DNA of 64,000 nucleotides from contig NZ_VTGX01000005.1 of assembly GCF_009729095.1 (NCBI RefSeq), forward strand, positions 310,001 to 374,000. The letters run 5' to 3'. A program made the position numbers and the translations under genes. Positions 43,022-53,400 of the stretch are shown piece by piece; within the stretch, counting starts at the first letter, position 1; each line of letters starts with the position of its first letter. The notes under the pieces are model-generated. The model was not told the origin of the DNA, made no database searches, and saw only the letters and a program-made list of their open reading frames with translations. Source of the stretch: Mycolicibacterium sp. CBMA 247 (GTDB lineage Bacteria > Actinomycetota > Actinomycetes > Mycobacteriales > Mycobacteriaceae).

Positions 43022-44272
43022 GTGACGCAGCGTGAGTTCGATCTGGTGCTGTATGGCGCCACGGGGTTCGTCGGCAAGCTGACCGCGGAGTATCTGGCCC
43101 GGGCCGGGGCATCGGCCCGGATCGCCCTGGCCGGCCGGTCCGAGGAGCGGCTGCGTGCCATCCGCGACGGCCTGGGGCCCGCCGCCCAATCGTGGCCGCT
43201 GGTGACGGCTGACGCGACCGCCCCGGCCACGCTCGACGCGATGGCCGCGCGCACCCAGGTGGTGGTGACCACGGTCGGCCCCTATGCCCGCTACGGCATG
43301 CCGCTGGTGGCGGCCTGCGCCGCCGCCGGCACCGACTATGCCGATCTGACCGGGGAGCCGCTGTTCGTCCGGGACAGCATCGACCTGCACCACAAGCAGG
43401 CGGTCGATACCGGTGCGCGGATCGTGCACGCGTGCGGATTCGATTCGGTGCCATCCGATCTCACGGTGTACGCGCTCTACAAGCGGGCTGCTGCGGACGG
43501 TGCGGGAGAGCTCGGCGACACCAACCTGGTGGTGCGCACATTCGCCGGCGGCGTCTCGGGCGGCACCGTGGCCTCGATGCTGGAACTGCTCAACACGCTG
43601 TCCTCCGATCCGGAGGCCAGGGCGCTGATGAACGATCCGTACACCCTCAGCCCGGACCGTGGGGCCGAACCCGAGCTCGGCGCTCAGCCCGACGCGCGGT
43701 GGCGCCGCGGCGGGGAGATCGCACCCGAGCTTGCCGGGTACTGGACCGGGGCCTTCGCCATGGCGGCGCCGAACAGCCGAATCGTGCGGCGCAGCAACGC
43801 ATTACTGGATTATGCCTACGGGCGCCGCTTCGAGTACGCCGAGCAGATGAGCGTGGGCCGTTCGCCGGTCGCACCGCTGGCCGCGGCGATGGTGACCGGA
43901 TCAAACGCCTTCACCATGGGCGTGGGTGGCCGCTACTTCAACCGGCTGCCCAGCGGCCTGGTCGAGCGGTTGGCCCCCAAGCCGGGAACCGGCCCCAGCG
44001 AGCGGACCCGCGAACGGGGCCACTACCGCGTCGAGACCTACACCACGACCACATCGGGTGCCCGCTACGTGGCAAGCATGGCCCAGCAGGGCGATCCCGG
44101 ATACAAGGCGACCGCGGTGTTGCTCGGCGAGTGCGGACTCGCGCTGGCTACCGACCGGGACGCGCTGTCGGAGCTGCGCGGCGTACTGACTCCGGTGGCC
44201 GCGATGGGGGATGCACTTCTCACCCGTCTACCGGCTGCCGGGGTGACGCTGGAAACCACCGCCCTGGGCTGA
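43022..44272 (+). CDS. Saccharopine dehydrogenase-like / trans-acting enoyl reductase family protein
   Basis: A 416-residue protein with an N-terminal NAD(P)-binding fold, FDLVLYGATGFVGKLTAEYLA. It continues with VVVTTVGPYARYGMPLVAACA and YADLTGEPLFVRD, hallmarks of the saccharopine dehydrogenase-like oxidoreductases. The family includes the M. tuberculosis trans-acting enoyl reductase Rv2953 of phthiocerol lipid synthesis. This locus corresponds to Rv2449c, whose substrate is unknown. A role in lipid reduction is plausible, but no polyketide synthase gene is nearby. Confidence 0.86.
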   Translation: MTQREFDLVLYGATGFVGKLTAEYLARAGASARIALAGRSEERLRAIRDGLGPAAQSWPLVTADATAPATLDAMAARTQVVVTTVGPYARYGMPLVAACAAAGTDYADLTGEPLFVRDSIDLHHKQAVDTGARIVHACGFDSVPSDLTVYALYKRAAADGAGELGDTNLVVRTFAGGVSGGTVASMLELLNTLSSDPEARALMNDPYTLSPDRGAEPELGAQPDARWRRGGEIAPELAGYWTGAFAMAAPNSRIVRRSNALLDYAYGRRFEYAEQMSVGRSPVAPLAAAMVTGSNAFTMGVGGRYFNRLPSGLVERLAPKPGTGPSERTRERGHYRVETYTTTTSGARYVASMAQQGDPGYKATAVLLGECGLALATDRDALSELRGVLTPVAAMGDALLTRLPAAGVTLETTALG

Positions 44273-44386
44273 GCTGGCGCGACACAATGGATCGGCGTGC
44301 GCCGAAGACCTGTGGGCCAAGATCGGATTCGACTAGTGTCGTTGCCGAGGACTTCTAGTACGCCAGCAACGAAGGTGGGATGAATA

Positions 44387-45007
44387 ATGGCCGGTCTCGA
44401 TGATCTGTTCGCGCAGATCCCCGTGGCGGATATCGCAAGCAAGCTCGGCGCTGATGAAGGCGAGGTGAACGCCGCCATCAAGACCCTGGTACCTGCACTC
44501 GTCGGCGGTGTCGCGGAGAACGTACATGCTGACAACATCGACTCGAGTGATCTTGAGTCGGCTGTCAGCGCGCAGGGCGCCAGCGGCCTGCTCGACGGCG
44601 GAGTCGCCGTCGACCAGGTCGACGCACACGAAGGAAACCAGATCGTCTCGAAGATCTTCGGCGGCAACGACAGCAATCAGGTCGCGTCGGCGTTGGCGGG
44701 TACGGGCGCCGGTGGCGGTGATCTGATCAAGAAACTGCTGCCGATCCTGGCGCCGATCGTGCTGGCCTACATCGGCAAGCAGTTCGCCCAGAAGAACGCC
44801 GCACCCGCAGACGCCGGTCAGCAGCAGGCCTCCGGTGGTGGGGGCCTCGGGGACATCCTCGGCAGCATCCTGGGTGGGGCGGCCGGTGGCGGTGCCGCCG
44901 CCAGCAACCCGCTGGGCAGCATCCTGGGCAGCGTGCTCGGCGGCGGTGGCGGCCAGGGCAATGCCATCGGTGAGATCCTCGGCGGCCTGCTCGGCGGCAA
45001 GAAGTAG
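44387..45007 (+). CDS. DUF937 domain protein with glycine-rich repeats
   Basis: A 206-residue protein. The first 120 residues form a helical DUF937 domain (MAGLDDLFAQIPVADIASKL, TLVPALVGGVAENV, HEGNQIVSKIFGGND). The C-terminal 70 residues are low complexity, made of units like GLGDILGSILGG, NPLGSILGSVLGG and AIGEILGGLLGG. Such glycine-rich amphipathic repeats can associate with membranes or self-assemble. DUF937 is related to the YidB fold, with unknown function. The ATG at 44387 follows GGTGGGA by about six bases. A hairpin terminator follows. Confidence 0.85.
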   Translation: MAGLDDLFAQIPVADIASKLGADEGEVNAAIKTLVPALVGGVAENVHADNIDSSDLESAVSAQGASGLLDGGVAVDQVDAHEGNQIVSKIFGGNDSNQVASALAGTGAGGGDLIKKLLPILAPIVLAYIGKQFAQKNAAPADAGQQQASGGGGLGDILGSILGGAAGGGAAASNPLGSILGSVLGGGGGQGNAIGEILGGLLGGKK

Positions 45008-45024
45008 CTGCAGCACCCCGTAAC

Positions 45025-45070
45025 GAGAGCCTCCGACGCCCGGCGAACGCACCGGGCATCGGGGGCTTTC
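45025..45070 (+). terminator. Hairpin terminator after the DUF937 gene
   Basis: 19-base arms at 45025-45043 and 45052-45070 pair with a few mismatches and wobbles around an eight-base loop. It separates the DUF937 gene from the valS promoter. Confidence 0.55.
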
Positions 45071-45092
45071 GCGTATCCGGGCCCGTCCTTCT

Positions 45093-45098
45093 TAGAAT
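45093..45098 (+). promoter_or_regulatory. -10 element TAGAAT for leaderless valS mRNA
   Basis: TAGAAT, then GGCTCG and the GTG start at 45105. There is no Shine-Dalgarno sequence and no T-box-like leader. Confidence 0.55.
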
Positions 45099-45104
45099 GG
45101 CTCG

Positions 45105-47756
45105 GTGACCCCCACCCCTGAGAATCGTGCCGATGCCCTCCCCAAATCCTGGGATCCGGCCGCGGTAGAAGCCGACCTGTACCAGGGCTGGGTGGATGCC
45201 GGATATTTCACCGCCGATCCGGCCAGCGAAAAGCCGCCTTTCTCGATCGTGCTGCCGCCGCCAAACGTGACCGGCAGCCTGCACATGGGGCACGCACTCG
45301 ACCACACGCTGATGGACGCCCTCACCCGACGCAAGCGCATGCAGGGCTTCGAGGTGCTGTGGCTGCCGGGCATGGACCACGCGGGTATCGCCACCCAGAC
45401 CGTGGTGGAGAAGCAGCTCGCAGTCGACGGCAAGACCAAGGAAGACTTCGGCCGCGAGCTGTTCGTCGAGAAGGTGTGGGACTGGAAGCGCGAGTCCGGC
45501 GGCACCATCGGCGGGCAGATGCGTCGCCTCGGTGACGGCGTGGACTGGAGCCGTGACCGGTTCACCATGGACGAGGGCCTGTCGCGCGCGGTACGCACCA
45601 TCTTCAAGCGGCTCTTCGATGCGGGGCTGATCTACCAGGCCGAGCGGTTGGTCAACTGGTCACCGGTACTGGAGACCGCGATCAGCGACCTCGAGGTCTC
45701 CTACGTGGACGTCGAGGGCGAGCTGGTCTCGTTCCGCTACGGCTCGATGAACGACGACGAGCCTCACATCATCGTGGCGACGACCCGGGTCGAGACCATG
45801 CTCGGCGACACCGCCATCGCGGTGCACCCCGATGATGAGCGCTACCGCGACCTGGTCGGTACGACTCTGCCGCATCCGTTCACCGACCGCGGGATGATCG
45901 TGGTCGCCGATACCCACGTCGACCCCGAATTCGGCACCGGCGCAGTCAAAGTCACCCCCGCGCACGACCCGAACGACTTCGAGATCGGGATGCGTCATCA
46001 GCTTCCGATGCCGACGATCATGGACGCCAAGGGCCGGATCGCCGACACCGGAACCCAATTCGACGGCATGGACCGGTTCGAGGCCCGGATCAAGGTGCGC
46101 GAGGCGCTGGCCGAGCAGGGGCGGATCGTCGAGGAGAAGCGACCGTATCTGCACAGCGTCGGACACTCCGAGCGCAGCGGCGAGCCCATCGAGCCACGCC
46201 TGTCCCTGCAGTGGTGGGTCAAGGTGGAAGGCCTGTCGAAGGCGGCAGGCGATGCAGTGCGCAACGGCGACACCGTGATTCACCCGCCGAGCCTGGAGCC
46301 GCGGTGGTTCGCCTGGGTGGACAACATGCACGACTGGTGCATTTCCCGGCAGCTGTGGTGGGGCCATCGGATCCCGATCTGGCACGGTCCCAACGGCGAG
46401 ACCATGTGCGTCGGCCCCGACGAGACCCCGCCGGAGGGCTGGGAGCAGGACCCCGACGTGCTCGACACCTGGTTCTCCTCGGCACTGTGGCCGTTCTCCA
46501 CCATGGGCTGGCCCGACCACACGCCCGATCTGGCCAAGTTCTATCCGACCTCGGTGCTGGTCACCGGCTACGACATCCTGTTCTTCTGGGTGGCCCGGAT
46601 GATGATGTTCGGCACGTTCGTCGCCGACGACCCGGCCATCACGTTCGATGGCAAGCGCGGCCCGCAGGTTCCCTTTAAAAACGTCTTCCTGCACGGCCTG
46701 ATCCGCGACGAGTTCGGCCGCAAGATGAGCAAGTCGCGCGGGAACGGCATCGATCCGCTGGACTGGGTCCAGATGTTCGGCGCCGACGCCCTGCGGTTCA
46801 CCCTGGCTCGCGGCGCCAGCCCCGGCGGCGACCTGTCGATCGGTGAGGACCACGCCAGAGCGTCCCGTAACTTCGCCACCAAGCTGTTCAACGCGACCCG
46901 CTTTGCGCTGATGAATGGCGCCGCGCCGGCTCCGCTGCCCGCTGCGAGTGAGCTGACCGACGCCGACCGGTGGATCCTCGGCCGCCTCGAAGAGGTCCGT
47001 GCCGAAGTGGATGCAGCGCTCGACAGCTATGAGTTCAGCCGGGCCTGCGAATCGCTGTACCACTTCGCCTGGGACGAGTTCTGCGACTGGTACGTGGAGC
47101 TGGCCAAGGTGCAGCTCGGTGAGGGGATCACCCACACCACTGGAGTGCTCGCCTACGTCCTCGATGCATTGCTCAAACTGCTGCATCCGGTGATGCCCTT
47201 CGTCACCGAGACGCTGTGGAAGACGCTCACCGATGGCGAGTCGATCGTCATCGCGCAGTGGCCGGAAGCGTCGGGTATCGCGCTCGATCCGGTTGCGGCG
47301 CAACACATTGCCGATATGCAGAAGCTGATCACCGAGGTGCGCCGCTTCCGCAGTGACCAGGGCCTGGCCGACCGGCAGAAGGTTCCGGCCCGGCTGTCGG
47401 CGATCACCGAGGCCGGCCTGACCGAGCAGCTGCCCGCGGTCACCGCGCTGGCCTGGCTGACCGATGCCGGTGACGGGTTCACCCCCTCGGCCTCGGTCGA
47501 GGTGCGCCTGGCGGAGGCCACGGTCCTCGTCGAGGTGGACACCTCGGGCACCGTCGATGTGGCGGCCGAGCGGCGCCGGCTGGAGAAGGACCTGGCCGCG
47601 TCGCAGAAGGAACTTGCCACCACGACGGCCAAGCTCGGCAACGAGGACTTCCTCGCGAAGGCGCCCGAGAACGTCGTCGACAAGATCCGAAGCCGTCAAC
47701 AGTTGGCCGGCGAAGAGGTCGAGCGCATCACCGCACGCCTGGCCGGGCTGCGATGA
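45105..47756 (+). CDS. valS: Valyl-tRNA synthetase
   Basis: An 883-residue class I aminoacyl-tRNA synthetase. The HIGH motif is HMGH at residues 60-63 and KMSKS is at residues 540-544. The editing domain lies between them, with TTRVETMLGDTAIAVHPDD. The anticodon-binding helical domain follows, then a C-terminal coiled coil (RRRLEKDLAASQKELATTTA) that contacts the tRNA. It charges tRNA-Val and hydrolyses misacylated Thr-tRNA. The mRNA appears leaderless. folC begins 28 bases after the stop and has its own ribosome binding site, so the two are probably co-transcribed, as in Rv2448c-Rv2447c. Confidence 0.97.
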   Translation: MTPTPENRADALPKSWDPAAVEADLYQGWVDAGYFTADPASEKPPFSIVLPPPNVTGSLHMGHALDHTLMDALTRRKRMQGFEVLWLPGMDHAGIATQTVVEKQLAVDGKTKEDFGRELFVEKVWDWKRESGGTIGGQMRRLGDGVDWSRDRFTMDEGLSRAVRTIFKRLFDAGLIYQAERLVNWSPVLETAISDLEVSYVDVEGELVSFRYGSMNDDEPHIIVATTRVETMLGDTAIAVHPDDERYRDLVGTTLPHPFTDRGMIVVADTHVDPEFGTGAVKVTPAHDPNDFEIGMRHQLPMPTIMDAKGRIADTGTQFDGMDRFEARIKVREALAEQGRIVEEKRPYLHSVGHSERSGEPIEPRLSLQWWVKVEGLSKAAGDAVRNGDTVIHPPSLEPRWFAWVDNMHDWCISRQLWWGHRIPIWHGPNGETMCVGPDETPPEGWEQDPDVLDTWFSSALWPFSTMGWPDHTPDLAKFYPTSVLVTGYDILFFWVARMMMFGTFVADDPAITFDGKRGPQVPFKNVFLHGLIRDEFGRKMSKSRGNGIDPLDWVQMFGADALRFTLARGASPGGDLSIGEDHARASRNFATKLFNATRFALMNGAAPAPLPAASELTDADRWILGRLEEVRAEVDAALDSYEFSRACESLYHFAWDEFCDWYVELAKVQLGEGITHTTGVLAYVLDALLKLLHPVMPFVTETLWKTLTDGESIVIAQWPEASGIALDPVAAQHIADMQKLITEVRRFRSDQGLADRQKVPARLSAITEAGLTEQLPAVTALAWLTDAGDGFTPSASVEVRLAEATVLVEVDTSGTVDVAAERRRLEKDLAASQKELATTTAKLGNEDFLAKAPENVVDKIRSRQQLAGEEVERITARLAGLR

Positions 47757-47784
47757 GCGCTTGCGCGAAGAGCCGAGGACCCAA

Positions 47785-49191
47785 ATGAGCGACCCAGTCC
47801 CTTCGCCGGACGAGATCGCCGCGCTGCTGCAGGTCGAGCACCTGCTCGATCAGCGGTGGCCCGAGACCAAGCTGGACCCCAGCACGGCGCGCATCGCAGC
47901 CCTGCTGGAGCTGCTGGGCTCGCCGCAGCGGGCTTACCCGTCGATCCATGTCGCGGGGACCAACGGAAAGACGTCGGTGGCGCGCATCATCGACGCGCTG
48001 CTGACGGCTCTGCACCGGCGTACCGGCCGTACCACCAGCCCACATCTGCAGTCCGCGGTGGAGCGCATCTCGATCGACGGAAAGCCCATCACCCCGGCGC
48101 AATACGTGAACACCTACACCGAGATCGAACCATTCGTGGAACTGGTGGATCAGCAGTCCGAAGCCGCCGGCGGACCGAGGATGAGCAAGTTCGAGGTCCT
48201 CACTGCGATGGCCTTCGCGGCCTTCGCCGACGCGCCCATCGATGTCGCGGTCATCGAGGTCGGGATGGGTGGACGCTGGGACGCCACCAACGTCATCAAT
48301 GCCCCAGTCGCGGTGATCACCCCGATCGGCCTCGACCACACCGAATATCTCGGTGACACCATCGCCGCGATCGCGGGGGAGAAGGCGGGCATCATCACCC
48401 GCCAGCCCGAGGATCTGGTGCCTACCGACACCGTGGCAGTCATTTCCAAGCAGGTTCCCGAGGCCATGGAGGTGCTGCTGGCGGAGGCCGTGCGTGCCGA
48501 TGCAGCGGTGGCCCGCGAGGACTCCGAGTTCGCAGTGCTCAGCCGGCAGGTCGCCATCGGCGGGCAGATGCTGGAGCTGCAGGGCCTGGGCGGGGTGTAC
48601 TCCGACCTCTTCCTTCCGTTGCACGGTGAGCATCAGGCACACAACGCCGTTCTCGCCTTGGCTGCGGTCGAGGCGTTCTTCGGCGCGGGAGCGGACCGCC
48701 AGCTCGATGTCGAGGCGGTTCGGACCGGCTTCGCGGCGGTGCGCAGTCCGGGGCGCATGGAGCGCATGCGGAGTGCGCCAACGGTTTTCATCGATGCAGC
48801 GCACAACCCGGCCGGAGCGGCGGCATTGGCGCAGGCTCTGCAACAGGAGTTCGACTTCCGCTACCTGGTCGGGGTGGTGTCGGTGATGGGGGACAAGGAC
48901 GCAGGCGGCATCCTGACCGCGCTGGAGCCCGTGTTCGACCAGATCGTGGTGACCCACAACGGCACACCGAGGGCGATGGATGTCGAGTCGCTGGCCTCGC
49001 TGGCCGAGGAGCGTTTCGGTCAGGACCGGGTGATCACCGCGACGACGCTGCCCGATGCCATCGAGACGGCCACGGCGCTGGTCGAGGAAGCCGGCGCAGA
49101 CGAAGGACTGTCCGGGGCCGGCATGGTGATCACCGGTTCGGTGGTGACCGCCGGCGTAGCCCGGACCCTGTTCGGACGGGACCCGCAGTGA
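47785..49191 (+). CDS. folC: Folylpolyglutamate synthase / dihydrofolate synthase
   Basis: A 468-residue Mur-ligase-family enzyme that adds glutamate to folates and, in bacteria, usually also forms dihydrofolate from dihydropteroate. The ATP loop GTNGKTS lies at residues 58-64, followed by HLQSAVERISIDG and the metal site region EVGMGGRWDATNVI. The C-terminal Mur domain includes DAAHNPAGAAAL. ATG 47785 was chosen because GAGGA lies about six bases upstream; a longer reading would run back into valS. The stop overlaps the next gene (GTGA). Confidence 0.95.
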   Translation: MSDPVPSPDEIAALLQVEHLLDQRWPETKLDPSTARIAALLELLGSPQRAYPSIHVAGTNGKTSVARIIDALLTALHRRTGRTTSPHLQSAVERISIDGKPITPAQYVNTYTEIEPFVELVDQQSEAAGGPRMSKFEVLTAMAFAAFADAPIDVAVIEVGMGGRWDATNVINAPVAVITPIGLDHTEYLGDTIAAIAGEKAGIITRQPEDLVPTDTVAVISKQVPEAMEVLLAEAVRADAAVAREDSEFAVLSRQVAIGGQMLELQGLGGVYSDLFLPLHGEHQAHNAVLALAAVEAFFGAGADRQLDVEAVRTGFAAVRSPGRMERMRSAPTVFIDAAHNPAGAAALAQALQQEFDFRYLVGVVSVMGDKDAGGILTALEPVFDQIVVTHNGTPRAMDVESLASLAEERFGQDRVITATTLPDAIETATALVEEAGADEGLSGAGMVITGSVVTAGVARTLFGRDPQ

Positions 49192-49607
49192 GCAATCAGA
49201 CCCCGAGCAATCAGACGCCAAGTGACAAGCCGGTACCGCCGGATCCCTGGAAGAGCTTCCGCGGGGTCATGGCCGGGACGCTGATCCTCGAAGCCATTGT
49301 CGTATTGCTGGCCCTGCCGGTGGTGGGCGTCAGCGGCGCCGGACTGACCTGGATGTCGGGCGGATTCGTGGTCGGCCTGGCCCTCGTGCTGATCCTGATG
49401 TCGGGGCTGCAGGGCCGGCCCTGGGCGATCTGGGCGAACCTGGGTATCCAGTTGGTGGTGATCGCCGGGGCGCTCATCCATGGGGCGATCGGCTTCATCG
49501 GCGTGATCTTCGCTGTGGTCTGGCTGCTGATCCTCTATCTGCGGGCCGAGGTCAAACGCAGGCAGGATCGTGGTCTGCTGCCTGGCCAGCAACCGCCCGC
49601 TGAGTAG
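49188..49607 (+). CDS. DUF4233 small membrane protein
   Basis: A 139-residue protein with a Pro/Gln-rich hydrophilic N-terminus of about 25 residues, then four hydrophobic helices (GVMAGTLILEAIVVLLALPVV and three more). It ends in a basic, cytoplasmic tail RAEVKRRQDRGLLPGQQ. This is the DUF4233 family found after folC in most actinobacteria (Rv2446c). Its function is unknown. The GTG start overlaps the folC stop, so its synthesis is coupled to FolC. Confidence 0.88.
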   Translation: MSNQTPSNQTPSDKPVPPDPWKSFRGVMAGTLILEAIVVLLALPVVGVSGAGLTWMSGGFVVGLALVLILMSGLQGRPWAIWANLGIQLVVIAGALIHGAIGFIGVIFAVVWLLILYLRAEVKRRQDRGLLPGQQPPAE

Positions 49608-49678
49608 CTGTCGCAACGCGCAGGCGCAGCTCAGGCGCTGTCGGGGGCCGCGATGGCGCGGCGTTGTTTACCGACCGG

Positions 49679-49684
49679 TACGCT
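49679..49684 (+). promoter_or_regulatory. -10 element TACGCT for leaderless ndk mRNA
   Basis: TACGCT is followed by seven bases and the GTG at 49692. A TTGTTT lies at about the right distance upstream. No Shine-Dalgarno is present. Confidence 0.5.
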
Positions 49685-49691
49685 CTCTGCC

Positions 49692-50114
49692 GTGACTGAG
49701 CAGACCCTGGTTTTGATCAAGCCCGACGGCGTGCAGCGCCTCCTGGTCGGAGAGATCCTCGGCCGGATCGAGCGCAAGGGCCTGACCCTGGCCGCGCTGG
49801 AACTGAAGACCGTCAGCGACGAGCTGGCCCGGCAGCATTACGCCGAGCACGACGGCAAGCCGTTCTTCGATTCGCTGCTGGAATTCATCACCTCCGGCCC
49901 CGTCGTCGCCGCCATCGTGGAGGGACCGCGCGCCGTCGCGGCGTTCCGTCAGATCGCCGGTGGCACCGATCCGGTGGAGAAGGCCGTGCCCGGCACCATC
50001 CGTGGTGACCTGGCGCTTGTCACCCAGGACAACCTCGTGCACGGGTCGGATTCGCCGGAGTCCGCGGCCCGCGAGATCGCCCTGTGGTTCCCTGGCGAAG
50101 CCTCCGCTCGATAA
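49692..50114 (+). CDS. ndk: Nucleoside-diphosphate kinase
   Basis: A 140-residue kinase that moves phosphate from ATP to other nucleoside diphosphates by way of the active His117 in NLVHGSDS. The conserved ends TLVLIKPDGVQR and LWFPGE are present. Size is normal. The GTG at 49692 is preferred over an upstream in-frame ATG (49653) because the family begins right before TEQTLVLIKPDG and because a -10 element lies just before it. The gene is followed by the structured leader of rne. Confidence 0.96.
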   Translation: MTEQTLVLIKPDGVQRLLVGEILGRIERKGLTLAALELKTVSDELARQHYAEHDGKPFFDSLLEFITSGPVVAAIVEGPRAVAAFRQIAGGTDPVEKAVPGTIRGDLALVTQDNLVHGSDSPESAAREIALWFPGEASAR

Positions 50115-50155
50115 TCCTTCTTCGCAGTCTGGTCAGTACCGCGTCGGTGATGTGG

Positions 50156-50161
50156 GATACT
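50156..50161 (+). promoter_or_regulatory. -10 element GATACT for rne
   Basis: TGTGGGATACT resembles an extended -10. A start near 50168 would give rne a leader of about 240 bases. Long rne leaders are known in mycobacteria. Confidence 0.4.
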
Positions 50162-50173
50162 GGTTGCGGGTAA

Positions 50174-50193
50174 CCGGCCTCAACCGAGGCCGG
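50174..50193 (+). promoter_or_regulatory. First hairpin of the rne leader
   Basis: CCGGCCTC (50174-50181), loop AACC, GAGGCCGG (50186-50193): eight perfect pairs at the very 5' end of the predicted leader, a position that can protect the RNA from 5'-end-dependent decay. Confidence 0.5.
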
Positions 50194-50351
50194 AACACCC
50201 GAATGAAGACTTCGACGAGCGCGACCACCGCAATCCGGTGCGGCGCCGACCGTCCAGCCATCATTCAGCCAGGCACCGGGTGGGTTCGGTAGCGAACCGC
50301 CCGGAGCGAGACCACAACAAGTCCGGGGAAAGTGTCCCGGGCCAATAGCGG

Positions 50352-50394
50352 AAGCCCTCGCGTGGCCGCGTCGATACGACGCGCCCGGGGGCTT
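50352..50394 (+). promoter_or_regulatory. Second hairpin of the rne leader, next to the ribosome binding site
   Basis: CGCGTCG (50367-50373), loop ATA, CGACGCG (50377-50383), enclosed by AAGCCC (50352-50357) with GGGCTT (50389-50394). The GAGGAG ribosome binding site starts one base later, so this fold can affect rne translation. Confidence 0.5.
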
Positions 50395-50405
50395 GAGGAG
50401 AATTC

Positions 50406-53400
50406 GTGGCCGAAGATGCCCAGAATGACGACCTATCAACCCAGACTCCGAAGCAGGAGGGACTCCCAGAAAGGCTGAGAGTCCACTCCCTGGCACGAGT
50501 ACTCGGCACCACCAGCAGGCGGGTGCTCGATGCCCTCGCCGAGTTCGACGGGCGTCGGCGCAGTGCACACTCCACGGTCGACAAGGTGGACGCCGAGCGG
50601 GTCCGTGACGCGCTGGCCCTGAGCTCGACAGAGCCGGCGCCGGAATCGGTCGGATCGGCAGAGCCGGTCCAGGTCGAGGCGGTCGCCGTCACCGTGGCCG
50701 AATCCGTCGAGCCCCCGGCTCAAGCCCCGATGGCCGAAGCCCAAGAGGCTAAGGCTCCCGAGGCTGAAGCCCAGCCCGCGCCCGAGGCGCAATCGGAGTC
50801 CGAGGCCGACGCCGCCCTGGTCGGCGACGAGCCTGAGTCCCGGTTGATCCTGGAGACGGCGAACATTCCCACGGTCCGGGAAGCCCACACTGAGCGCGCC
50901 GACTACCTGCCGCTGTTCGTCGCCCCGCAGCCGGTTGCGTTCGTGCCGGTCCGCGTCGATGAGGACGACGACGACGACGAAGAAGACGACGCAGACGCCG
51001 ACAGCGATACCGACTCCGAGACCGATGACGAGCAGGAGGATCGCCCTGCCGCGCGCCGGCGCCGACGCGGCCGTCGTGGCCGTGGTCGCGGTCGCGGTGA
51101 GCAGAGCGATGAGAACGGGGCCGATTCGGGCCTGGATTCCGACACCGACACCGCCGATGACCAGGGCGAGTCCGGCGACCAGGATTCCGATGACGACTCC
51201 GATGAGTCGGATGAGAGCAGCGACGAGGACACCGCGGGTGGCGATGGCAGCAGCCGTCGTCGTCGTCGCAGGCGCCGCCGCAAGTCCGGCTCGGGTGACA
51301 ACGATGACACCGCCTCGCCGGATGACCCACCCAACACCGTCGTGCACGAGCGCCCCCCGCGCGCCGAGCGGTCGGGCAAGGGTGGAGATGACTCGGAGAT
51401 CCAGGGGATCAGCGGATCGACCCGCCTGGAAGCCAAGCGTCAGCGCCGCCGCGATGGCCGCGACGCCGGCCGTCGTCGTCCGCCGATCCTGAGCGAGGCC
51501 GAATTCCTGGCCCGTCGCGAGGCCGTCGAACGCACCATGATCGTTCGCGACAAGGTCCGTAGCGAGCCTCCGCACGAGGGTGCCCGCTACACCCAGATCG
51601 CCGTGTTGGAAGACGGTGTGGTCGTCGAGCATTTCGTCACTTCAGCGGCCTCGGCCTCTTTGGTGGGCAATATCTACCTCGGCATCGTGCAGAACGTGCT
51701 GCCCTCGATGGAGGCCGCATTCGTCGACATCGGCCGCGGCCGCAACGGTGTGCTCTACGCGGGTGAGGTGAACTGGGAGGCCGCCGGTCTCGGCGGCTCC
51801 AACCGCAAGATCGAGCAGGCTCTCAAGCCCGGCGACTACGTCGTCGTCCAGGTCAGCAAGGATCCGGTCGGGCACAAGGGTGCCCGGCTCACCACACAGG
51901 TTTCGCTGGCCGGCCGCTACCTGGTCTACGTCCCGGGGGCGTCGTCGACCGGTATCAGCCGCAAGCTGCCCGACACCGAACGCCAGCGGCTCAAGGAGAT
52001 CCTCAAAGAGGTCGTGCCTGCCGATGCGGGCGTGATCATCCGCACCGCGTCGGAGGGCGTCAAGGAAGAGGACATCCGCTCCGATGTCGAGCGGCTGCAG
52101 CAGCGCTGGACCGAGATCGAGGCCAAGGCCGCCGAGGTCACCGAGAAGAAGGCCGGCGCGGCCGTTGCGCTTTACGAAGAGCCTGATGTCCTGGTGAAGG
52201 TCATCCGTGACCTCTTCAACGAGGACTTCTCGGGTCTGATCGTGTCCGGTGACGATGCCTGGGACACGATCAACAAGTACGTGAAGACCGTGGCTCCCGA
52301 CCTGGTCGGCCGGCTCACCAAGTACGAACCGGCCGGTGCGGGTGATGGGTCCGGACCCGACGTGTTCGCCGTACACCGCATCGACGAGCAGTTGGTCAAG
52401 GCGATGGACCGCAAGGTGTGGCTGCCCTCGGGCGGAACCTTGGTCATCGACCGGACCGAGGCGATGACCGTCGTCGACGTCAACACCGGCAAGTTCACCG
52501 GTGCCGGCGGCAACCTCGAGCAGACCGTCACCCGCAACAACCTGGAAGCGGCCGAGGAGATCGTGCGGCAGCTGCGGTTGCGCGACATCGGCGGCATCGT
52601 GGTCATCGACTTCATCGACATGGTGCTCGAATCGAACCGTGATCTGGTGTTGCGCAGGCTGACCGAGGCGCTGGGCCGTGACCGCACCCGCCATCAGGTC
52701 TCCGAGGTGACATCACTGGGCCTCGTGCAGCTGACCCGAAAGAGGTTGGGAACCGGTCTGGTCGAGGCGTTCTCGACGTCGTGCACGCAATGCGCGGGCC
52801 GCGGCATCGTGCTGCACGGTGACCCGGTCGACACCGCTTCGGCGAGCGCCGGCCGCAAGACCGAATCCACTGGCGGCGGGCGCCGCAGCAAGCGGGGCAA
52901 GAAGGGCAATGCCCGTCCCGAGCCCGAAGAAGAGGTCCAGGTCGTGAAGGTGCCGGCACATGCCGCCGCCGAGCATCCGATGTTCAGGGCGATGGCCGCG
53001 GCGAACGGACGCCCCGACGAAGACCACGAGGGCCTCGAGGGCTTCGACGAGCACGCGGACGGCGACGAACACGCCGCGGGCGAGACTCCCGAAGCCGAGG
53101 GCGAGGAGCAGACCACGCCTGAGCACGCCGACGAATACCCCGATGGCGAGTTCGGCGCGCAGGACAGTGACGACTCCGACGAATCTGACGAGGATGTGGA
53201 TTCGGACGAGTCCGACGACGACTCGGATGAGGACGAGATCGACCTCGACAACGACCTCGATGATGATGACGACGACGATGACGACCTGGACGACATCGAC
53301 GAGGACGACTCAGATGAGGACGAGGACTCGGACGACGAGGATGACTCGGACGAGGACGAGGGTGACGAGCCCGAAGAGGACGTCTACCAGGCACCGGCAC

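Noticed and set aside
45660..47699. A 679-codon reverse open frame within valS, and similar ones opposite pepN (11398-13557, forward) and the fdhF-like gene (29725-32022, forward)
   Set aside because: These are antisense shadows. The sense proteins carry complete, conserved motifs, while the shadows show none.
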